From Streblospio benedicti (Eukaryota; Annelida; Polychaeta; Spionida; Spionidae), in assembly GCA_019095985.1 (NCBI GenBank), contig CM032665.1, forward strand, positions 42,268,303 to 42,332,302: a DNA stretch of 64,000 nt, written 5' to 3'. This document shows positions 59,301-64,000 of this stretch, piece after piece. A program made the position numbers and the translations under genes. Every line of letters starts with the position of its first letter. Position 1 is the first letter of the stretch. The notes below the pieces were generated by a model. The model made no database searches. It was not told the origin of the DNA and saw only the letters and a program-made list of their open reading frames with translations.

Positions 59301-62283
59301 TTCTGCATGTATACATTTTGTGTATGCGGCGTGTTGTGTTTACAGCAAGGTGCAGGCGCGGTTTGCGTTTGCCACGTACCTGTCTCGGGTGCAGCAGCGC
59401 CTCATGGTGGAGACGGGGGGAAGCGGGGAGCAGGATGACGTCGACCAGGCCAACGAGCAGATGGTGAGCAACAGTCTGCTCCGCCAGACGAGTAGATTTG
59501 GGGCGCACTACAGTGAACGTCCTCAACAACGGAACCCAATTTGGAGTCACAAATCCTTCCTTAGTAGAGGATTTCCCTTGTTTACTACATCATTTACTTA
59601 CATTATCATAAGCTAATGCATGAAAAAAGTTTCTGTTATTCAGTTTTTCCTTTGTTTAATCTTCCTTTGTTGATGTTATTCACTGTAGTGTTAAATTCAT
59701 TTCACTTGTTCTGCATACGAGTAATTGCTGTGCCAAAACACGTTTGGCAACTTGTCACAACGAGTAACTTTTTGGGAGGACTAATACCTTTTTGAAATTG
59801 CTAGTACTGCTGAAGAGTAACTATTGATGCCTTAATAGGGAGGCTGGACAGGAAATGAAACTTGTTTTGATTTAATTGTCATTGAAATGTTGGGAGGAAA
59901 ATTTTGTTTTGTTTTTAAACGGAAGGGAGCGAAAAAAAATCACCAGTCACTTGACTTGATTTTTAAACTTCCTTATATCATTATATGTCCTCCTACTTTC
60001 TGTCAATGACGATAAAAAAAGAAACTTCGCCCAAGAAATTGAGTCAAAAATTCCTTCAATGTTACCGGGGTAAAGTCGTGGGGGTAACTTGAGAGTTACC
60101 CAAACAAGATGGAGGCATATCCATCTTGGGGTAACTCCCGAGTTACCCTCAATGATTTACCGAGGCAACGTTTATCACCTGGGGCTATGCAAGTCGCTTA
60201 CATTTTATTCTGTTGATCTGCGCTTAGAGTCTGCTGCCCCCAGTAATGGAGTAACAAAATGATTGATTGATTGATTGTCCCCAGGACCTGGTGCTGCGCT
60301 TCCTGAAGCGGGCAGCTGGCAACCTGCAGCAGCCGTTCAAGGTGGTCGTGCCGAGCCGCAAACTGCCGATCAACGACCGGCGCCGCATCCTCGCAAAGCA
60401 GCTCGGAGACTTTGTCCACATCTACAACAAGGTGAGGCATCAGCAAATTTATACAATGTTCTGTTGATTAGGTACATAGCATATGGTTTCATTTCTTCTT
60501 GCTTCTAATTATTGCTATCATATCCAAACACAAACTATCAAATAAAATTATTTTATTTAAATTCGAGTAAATATACTCCTTATCAAAGATCCAAATACAA
60601 TGTATTTGGATCTTTGATAAGGAGTATATGTACATGTACTCGAATTTAAATAAAATAATTTTCTTTTGATAGTTTGTGTTTGGATATGATAGCAATAATT
60701 AGAAACAAGTAGAAATGAAACAAATTCATGGTTGTTTTGGGTTCCATTATTCAAAATCATGATCAACTAAATAGTTACCTATTGGATCCCTACCCCCACC
60801 CCTTGTTTCTTTACACCTCCCATGGACCATGATAACTGGTTGCCCCCCTACTGCTAGGTTAATGAATTGTGAGCTATTGTATTTGAGGTAATTTCATGAA
60901 ATTTTCAAAAGATTTCTAAGTTGAAATTAGGAAATAAATTGTTTTATTATTCAAGATATTCTGTGCAAAATAAACGCACTATCAAACATACAGAAACTTT
61001 AATTTTAGCAGTTTGATTTCAAACCTAGATCCATGGAAAATTAATTTTTACGCAGGAACAGATATTCTCTTAATATATGTGTTTCCCAGTGCTTGCGGAT
61101 ACATTTTCAAACTTCTCTCTCTCTTGCGTCTATCGTTGGTAGAATTATGCTTGCTAAAAAGATATGAGAGAGAGAGAGAAGTTTGAAACATATATTCTCT
61201 TGTTTTATAGCACTTTTTCATGTATTTTGCTACTAGCCCTTGAAGTGTTCTGAGGTTATGTCTTTATGGACCCATTTCATGTCCCATACATGTTCACGTT
61301 TTGCAGGAGACTGAACAGTTGAGACAAAGGAATAAAATAGATGAGAAACATCTAAAAAGACCTCCCAGTTTTTCCCCAAATGACGGATTGGATGAACATA
61401 AATTTAATAGATTTGTTGCAGTTGCAAGGTTAGATTTTGTAATCTACTACATGTAGTAATCTATTCTGTAATCATCCCAAGTTATGAAACATTTTGCAAA
61501 AAGCCCATTGTTTTTCTTACCTCAATCGATAAACCTACAATGAATACAGAAGCATAAATTCTCCTGGCTTTTACCTCAAACTATATTTTTGTTAAAGTAT
61601 ATATAATAAGATATTCTTTCATATCAGCGAGAATGAACTAGAAGAGGTGCTAACAACGTATACGAAGCTCAACAAGTCGGCGAGTATTTTCCTGGGCAGC
61701 AACGCCAAGTCGTCAGCGAGTCCGAGCGCTGGCGGTGACCGCCTCAGTCCCTACAACACCGCGCCCGCCGGAGACGCCTCCAGTGCAGGTGTGATTGATA
61801 TTGTTTTTATTATAGCCTGATAAAAGAGGGAATTGTATTGTATAGTCTTGGAATTATTCTTGTTTTAATAGCGTGATAAACAGAGAGAAAAGAAAGGGGA
61901 AACCAGAGTAGACTTGGAACAAAGACGTACAAAAGACCTAGTACAATGTGGATATGGGTAAAAAATAGTGAAAAAATATGACTGAAGGTTTGGAGGAGCT
62001 GATTGGGAAGTAGACTGGGCAGCCCGGTCACACCCTTTTTAGAGCCTCTCCAAATAAAAATGTTTATACTGTACAGTAGAACCTCTGATTAAGACGACCT
62101 CTCCATTGACATCACCTCTTAAACAAGACCACTTCTGGTCTCAAGCCTTTATTGAGTCCCGTCTGCTGTGTGTTTCAGCGCCGGTGTCGGGTCAGCTGAG
62201 CCGGCGGAAGCCGAGCAGTGTGGGGAGCGTGGACAGCGTGTACCGCGGGTCCGAGGGCGAGGGACACTCGGGAGGGCCACGCA
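35178..62283 (+). CDS. TTLL5: Tubulin polyglutamylase TTLL5 (3' end beyond the window)
   Basis: TTL-family ligase that adds glutamate side chains to tubulin, using ATP and Mg, at cilia and other microtubules. Exons: 35178-35323, 40167-40276, 40964-41046 or 42651-42733, 43047-43153 or 43603-43709, 44638-44701, 44824-44890, 45033-45115, 45370-45524, 45810-45911, 46350-46441, 46610-46717, 47167-47248, 47409-47470, 47638-47726, 49303-49401, 50416-50445, 53828-54012, 54229-54354, 54609-54660, 57498-57630, 58005-58129, 58640-58770, 59346-59463, 60285-60431, 61307-61428, 61628-61788, 62179-62283. All phases agree (961 codons so far, without optional microexons). Catalytic landmarks: Lys205 and SSRGRG 209-214, KFDVRLY 246-252, [11 protein letters not shown] 291-301, NKWS 317-320, Asp378, Glu391 and Asn393. 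The microtubule-binding segment and the TTLL5-specific C-terminal blocks distinguish it from TTLL4, 6 and 7. The last exon seen ends in phase 1 at a GTGAGT donor, so more exons lie to the right. Confidence 0.95.
35324..40166. other. TTLL5 first intron
   Basis: 4.8 kb, AT-rich. Contains one degenerate GACCAC-family element (38238-38425). No exon, conserved motif or RNA gene was recognised. Confidence 0.55.
38238..38425. mobile_element. Degenerate MITE-like element, GACCAC family
   Basis: CAATCGAACGTCC start, CTACCTCTATAAGGA, CTACCTCTACATTG and GAGACCACTT phrases, ends CAACAGAGGTAC. Ends are poorly conserved. Confidence 0.4.
40167..40276 (+). CDS. TTLL5: TTLL5 exon 2
   Basis: TTTTAG|CGAC to GGGG|GTAGG, 110 nt, phase 2 to 1. 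Encodes [20 protein letters not shown], matching human MWTGGCRRIPVLVFHADAI. Confidence 0.93.
40964..41046 (+). CDS. TTLL5: TTLL5 exon 3A, mutually exclusive with 3B
   Basis: TTTCAG|AAAAC to TTTGAG|GTAAGG, 83 nt, phase 1 to 0. Encodes [17 protein letters not shown] then [11 protein letters not shown]. It is 12/28 identical to 3B and further from human TTLL5 (ERYHLSYKIVRTDSRLV) than 3B is at the ends. Good splice sites and intact frame suggest it is used. Confidence 0.85.
42651..42733 (+). CDS. TTLL5: TTLL5 exon 3B, mutually exclusive with 3A
   Basis: TTACAG|AAAAG to CACGAG|GTAAGT, 83 nt, same phases as 3A. Encodes [17 protein letters not shown] then [11 protein letters not shown], close to human ...SILTAHGFHE. 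Joined behind 3A it would hit TAG after four codons, so only one of the two can be included. Confidence 0.9.
43047..43153 (+). CDS. TTLL5: TTLL5 exon 4A, mutually exclusive with 4B
   Basis: TGTAG|GCTC to CCAAG|GTAACT, 107 nt, phase 0 to 2. Encodes [20 protein letters not shown] and ends QKVNHFPR. It is 26/36 identical to 4B; the human sequence ([15 protein letters not shown]) is closer to 4A. Confidence 0.92.
43603..43709 (+). CDS. TTLL5: TTLL5 exon 4B, mutually exclusive with 4A
   Basis: CTGACAG|GCCC to CCTAG|GTAAGA, 107 nt, phase 0 to 2. Encodes [20 protein letters not shown] and ends QKVNHFPR. Behind 4A the frame would run 25 codons to a TAA, so double inclusion destroys the protein. Confidence 0.92.
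44638..47726 (+). CDS. TTLL5: TTLL5 exons 5-14, TTL catalytic core
   Basis: Ten exons, residues 149-450, with introns of about 120-560 bp. In order: [49 protein letters not shown] (nucleotide-binding); [15 protein letters not shown] and [21 protein letters not shown] and [27 protein letters not shown]; the helix [37 protein letters not shown] (metal-binding Asp378, Glu391, Asn393); [12 protein letters not shown] and [12 protein letters not shown]. All catalytic residues known for the family are present, so the enzyme should be active. Confidence 0.95.
46921..47053 (+). repeat. Intronic repeat pair, copy 1
   Basis: GTAGCACA, AATGTTGACA, GAAAGTGCC, AAGGAC, AAAACTGTCAA, TTATGAACTG and AAACACTTGTA recur in order at 49591-49722, same strand, about 130 bp, roughly 75-80% alike by eye. 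Confidence 0.7.
47727..49302. other. TTLL5 intron 14
   Basis: 1.6 kb with T-runs and no recognisable feature. A frame around 47986-48160 is open but lacks a good donor. Confidence 0.5.
49303..49401 (+). CDS. TTLL5: TTLL5 exon 15, linker
   Basis: CTGCAG|TCTG to TACTCT|GTAAGTG, 99 nt, phase 0 to 0, residues 451-483. Contains [20 protein letters not shown], corresponding to the human SSRRNPFQK region. Serine-rich linker after the catalytic core. In-frame length means it could be optional. Confidence 0.75.
49591..49722 (+). repeat. Intronic repeat pair, copy 2
   Basis: Second copy of the 46921-47053 repeat, in the next large intron of the same gene. Confidence 0.7.
50416..50445 (+). CDS. TTLL5: TTLL5 30-nt microexon
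   Basis: GTCTTCAG|TCT to GCTGCG|GTAAGA. Encodes [10 protein letters not shown], phase 0 to 0. Human TTLL5 has QRCRPLSAS at this place, which supports it. Confidence 0.7.
50446..53827. other. TTLL5 intron region before the microtubule-binding exon
   Basis: 3.4 kb of AT-rich DNA with one candidate microexon at 52148-52180. Nothing else was recognised. Confidence 0.5.
52148..52180 (+). CDS. TTLL5: Candidate TTLL5 33-nt microexon
   Basis: A long pyrimidine tract and ACTTAG, then 11 codons [11 protein letters not shown], then GAG|GTTTGT. In frame, phase 0 to 0. The donor is only fair and I know no homologue, so it is a candidate. Confidence 0.4.
53828..54012 (+). CDS. TTLL5: TTLL5 exon with the cationic microtubule-binding segment
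   Basis: CTCAG|CAAGCG to TACAG|GTAAGG, 185 nt, phase 0 to 2, strikingly GC-rich. Encodes [14 protein letters not shown], then [17 protein letters not shown] and [18 protein letters not shown]. Human TTLL5 has [20 protein letters not shown] and IRIFPTSETWEIY. This basic helix docks the enzyme on microtubules in glutamylating TTLLs. Confidence 0.93.
54013..54150 (+). repeat. 80-bp tandem duplication containing the splice donor
   Basis: CAGGTAAGGCAAATACCACA at 54010 and CAGGTAAGTCGAATACAACA at 54090 begin two similar units (AAGAAGATCTGGGGAAAG / AAGAATATCCGGGAAAG; ATTAATTACATCT / AATCAATTATATCT). Use of the second donor would add 80 nt that open with an in-frame TAA. Confidence 0.75.
54229..54354 (+). 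CDS. TTLL5: TTLL5 exon after the microtubule-binding segment
   Basis: TTTTTAG|CTCT to GCCAA|GTGAGT, 126 nt, phase 2 to 2. Encodes [20 protein letters not shown], as human YLEHKTSMNYMLATRLF, then a Ser/Thr-rich stretch. Confidence 0.9.
54609..54660 (+). CDS. TTLL5: TTLL5 52-nt exon
   Basis: TTTTGCAG|GAG to TCCCAG|GTACAG, phase 2 to 0. Encodes [17 protein letters not shown]. Supported by frame and splice sites; no clear homology. Confidence 0.75.
55211..55249 (+). CDS. TTLL5: Candidate TTLL5 39-nt microexon
   Basis: GTATTACAG|AAT, 13 codons [25 protein letters not shown]. Phase 0 to 0, so it can be included or skipped without loss of frame. No homologue recalled. Confidence 0.45.
55942..55968 (+). 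CDS. TTLL5: Candidate TTLL5 27-nt microexon
   Basis: GTTCTTCAG|AGA, nine codons [21 protein letters not shown]. Phase 0 to 0. Basic residues fit the neighbouring coding sequence (YERKL, RQRRK), but a match of this length can arise by chance. Confidence 0.35.
57498..57630 (+). CDS. TTLL5: TTLL5 exon, basic YERKL segment
   Basis: TTGCAG|GACG to GGCT|GTACGT, 133 nt, phase 0 to 1. Encodes [20 protein letters not shown] then [12 protein letters not shown], matching human AALYERKLLSLEVRKRRRR. GC-rich. Confidence 0.9.
58005..58129 (+). CDS. TTLL5: TTLL5 exon, acidic linker
   Basis: TTCTAG|CATA to CAGGCG|GTAAGT, 125 nt, phase 1 to 0. Encodes [18 protein letters not shown] and ends EEVQAAQA. Frame-supported linker. 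Confidence 0.8.
58405..58535. mobile_element. MITE-like remnant, GACCAC family
   Basis: AATAAGACCACTTTCCTC, AAGGAACCTCCATATAAATA and TTGAGACCATG phrases in a TTLL5 intron. Ends not defined. Confidence 0.35.
58640..58770 (+). CDS. TTLL5: TTLL5 exon, proline run and YNVVQLL motif
   Basis: TTACAG|GCCC to ATGAG|GTAGTG, 131 nt, phase 0 to 2. [13 protein letters not shown] run, then [15 protein letters not shown], as human PKFNLMQILQDNGNL. Confidence 0.9.
59346..59463 (+). CDS. TTLL5: TTLL5 exon, [10 protein letters not shown] block
   Basis: TTTACAG|CAAG to CAGATG|GTGAGC, 118 nt, phase 2 to 0. [20 protein letters not shown] matches human KMQARIAFSAYLQHVQIRL. Confidence 0.92.
60078..60150. repeat. 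Hairpin with GGGTAAC / GTTACCC arms
   Basis: GGGGTAACTTGAGAGTTACC then AAGATGGA pairs with TCCATCTT then GGGGTAACTCCCGAGTTACC. Related in its core to the hairpin at 14047. In a TTLL5 intron. Confidence 0.6.
60285..60431 (+). CDS. TTLL5: TTLL5 exon, VLRFLKRA ... QLGDF block
   Basis: CCCCAG|GACC to AACAAG|GTGAGG, 147 nt, 49 codons, phase 0 to 0. [15 protein letters not shown] and [19 protein letters not shown] match human LVVRFLKRASNNLQH and ERRRILAHQLGDFIIVYNK. This C-terminal block is particular to TTLL5. Confidence 0.95.
60486..60721. repeat. 236-bp palindrome, arms about 118 bp, in a TTLL5 intron
   Basis: From GTTTCATTTCTTCTTGCTTC to its inverted counterpart ending AGAAATGAAAC, folding around CAAATACA|TGTATTTG near 60600. 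Mismatches and small bulges are few (AAT/TTT near 60540 and 60665; AA against TGTACATG near 60630). No terminal element motif or target duplication is evident. Confidence 0.9.
61105..61189. repeat. Small hairpin with CT/GA arms
   Basis: TTTCAAACTTCTCTCTCTCT pairs with AGAGAGAGAGAAGTTTGAAA around a 40-base loop. Confidence 0.65.
61307..61428 (+). CDS. TTLL5: TTLL5 exon, KETEQ segment
   Basis: TTGCAG|GAGACT to GCAAG|GTTAGA, 122 nt, phase 0 to 2. [10 protein letters not shown] continues human YNKETEQMAEKK; then [15 protein letters not shown] as human VNMENFQEFIRQA. The donor GTTAGA is weak. Confidence 0.85.
61628..61788 (+). CDS. TTLL5: TTLL5 exon, ELEEVL ... KSASIFLG block
   Basis: ATATCAG|CGAG to GTGCAG|GTGTGA, 161 nt, phase 2 to 1. 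[20 protein letters not shown] matches human [20 protein letters not shown]; then a Ser/Gly/Pro-rich tail. Confidence 0.92.
62072..62150. mobile_element. MITE left end, TA-CAGTAGAACCTC
   Basis: TACAGTAGAACCTCTGATTA then ACGACCTCTCCATTGACATC. A clear left end of the GACCACCTC family, about 30 bp upstream of a TTLL5 acceptor; no right end. Confidence 0.5.
62179..62283 (+). CDS. TTLL5: TTLL5 exon, last one seen in the window
   Basis: TTTCAG|CGCC to CGCA|GTGAGT, 105 nt, phase 1 to 1. Encodes [20 protein letters not shown] then [11 protein letters not shown], a Ser/Gly-rich stretch like the disordered C-terminal part of TTLL5. GC-rich. Confidence 0.85.
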
Positions 62284-64000
62284 GTGAGTAACATGACCCC
62301 GGGTCAATACCTGCTCAAGTTGATAAGTTGCTTCGTTTGTCGCATTCGACTGAGCTACTGGGCCTGAACTCGTTTTCCGGTTCGGACTATTTTATTTTCG
62401 TTCGACTGGTTGCTGCGTTATGAACTGAAACATTGATTTCTTTATCAACTGAAACATTCAGTTCTTAACAGACTCGAAAGTTCCGTCTGCTCTGTGGTTA
62501 GACTAGTTAGTCACATGGTTGTGGTGTCATGTTTCAATCCGATTTCGGTTGGGTAACGTTTGGTGATGTAATGTCAAACCGCAGCGGTAAAGTTCTTACT
62601 ACAAATGTTCAGTCGAATGCGGCAATTGTTGTTGCTATGATTTGTGATCAACTGTTACAGTGCTCTACGTTATAGTTTGCCAGTTGATGAAATTAAAGCC
62701 CAGATTCAAAAATGTTAAATTAAGTGTTGAAAAGCATACAAATTCGTTGGGTGGGTTACATGAAGAAACTGCTGGGTTAAGTTAAGTTTTTAGTAGTCCA
62801 CATCTATCGGTTTATCTTTTCATTATTTTAGAGCCCAGTTTTTATCCCAATATAGCGTCTGACTATTAAAATACACACTCCTTGAAAAAGTAAAATCAGC
62901 AGACACTTGAACAAAGAAAACAACATCTTATATGCTTCTATAATCATAGACACCAGCATTGAAAATAGTTGTTAATAAACCAATATCGTAAATGTCAATT
63001 CATATAACTGGTGGTTTATCATTATTATGCACCTGAGAACATATTCTAATGACTTTACCTGTACTCCAGGCCATTGGCATCGTTGTCATTTCATATATTT
63101 TTTCTCATTGGCACGCCATTACTTATATTGAACTCATCGTGGTCAGTTCATGCATATAGGTACATGTAGTTCTCGTTCAATGCTGGCGTCTGTGTCTAAA
63201 GTCAAGAAGTCTATCAAGTCGTTACATTGTTTGTGTCATTCTTTGTAGTGAAGTATGTCAGACTGTTGTAATAAATGATGCTTTTTGAAAAAAGTAGCTA
63301 CATGTGTATCGTAGTATCTTTGTCTTGTGTTGATGTGGCTATATCTATGCATATTTGGAATAGATATGAATAATATTACACATCGCATTATACTAAGAGT
63401 GATGCCAGATGCTTGTTGACCTGAGACATGCATGTACTATTAATGAGGAAAAAAAATACGTGAAAAGTAATGTTAAATGGAAATAAATCACAATACACTG
63501 ATTATGTCTTAGACGAGCAATATCTTTTACATTTAATTAGTAATATTATTCCCTTCCATTTCAAATTTCCATGGATGTTTCCCCATTAATTTTGGAATTT
63601 TTGGACAAAGAATACGCATTATCAAGCATATTTTTTATTAACATATCATCCAAAATGTTTTTGTCATGAGAAAACATTGTGCTAACTTTAAAATTTAACT
63701 TTTCAAATTATTTGTCACTGAACATTTTACATAAATTTTAACACATTGACCCAGTAGAAGCTATGAATGAAGTTGAGAAAGCCAATTATGATGCGTTTCA
63801 CAAATGGTTTCATTGTTTTTGCCGTGATTGTTATAGTTTTAAGCGCTGATAACTCATCAAAACAATTTCATGCGTTGTTTGAGATTCCTGCTAAGTTGTT
63901 AAGTGAGTGTTTTTCAAGATGTTTACATTGACATAATTTACTCTAAACTAGTTCTCAAGTAACCTCTATCATCATAGATTCAATCCTTATCTATTCGGGC
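62284..64000. other. TTLL5 intron running off the window
   Basis: 1.7 kb, AT-rich. No further exon was found, so the C-terminal exons of TTLL5 must lie beyond 64000. Confidence 0.55.

Overview
This is nuclear DNA of an animal, most likely a marine invertebrate. The genes are intron-rich, with exons mostly of 30-185 bp in AT-rich introns of 0.1-5 kb, and fragments of several LINE clades, a tRNA-headed SINE and many short inverted-repeat elements lie between them. A palindromic GCTCACCT/AGGTGAGC motif near 3.13 kb and frequent ACATGTA words recall lophotrochozoan genomes (mollusc, brachiopod), but that placement is only a guess. All exon limits and phases below were worked out by hand from GT/AG sites and reading frame.

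Layout. Positions 1-15.1 kb form a repeat-rich intergenic stretch: a 1.97-kb element with terminal inverted repeats, pieces of five LINEs, a decayed C2H2 zinc-finger gene split by a (CA)n microsatellite, a 100-N assembly gap (10098-10197), a SINE and small hairpin elements. From 15.1 to 32.9 kb lies a plus-strand gene for a tamalin/CYTIP-type PDZ scaffold. It has two alternative first exons (15121-15186 and 20634-20702), four small exons for the PDZ domain and a coiled coil, and one large last exon encoding a serine-rich tail of about 660 residues. From 35.2 kb to the right edge lies a plus-strand gene for the tubulin polyglutamylase TTLL5; its 3' end is outside the window.

The most interesting signals are exon duplications. 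In TTLL5 two consecutive catalytic-domain exons are each present twice in tandem (83+83 nt and 107+107 nt). Phases match exactly and lengths are not multiples of three, so the frame permits only one copy of each, giving four possible N-terminal enzyme variants. In the tamalin-like gene two homologous first exons, 5.4 kb apart, each begin with Met and end in phase 0 before a splice donor, suggesting alternative promoters. The PDZ domain is class I by its alpha-B histidine and the protein ends in a class I PDZ ligand (DTVF), the arrangement used for self-binding in mammalian tamalin.

Functionally, the first gene should encode a scaffold linking ARF-GEFs of the cytohesin type and receptors at membranes, the second an enzyme that adds glutamate side chains to tubulin. 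They are neighbours on the same strand, but nothing in the sequence shows that they act together.
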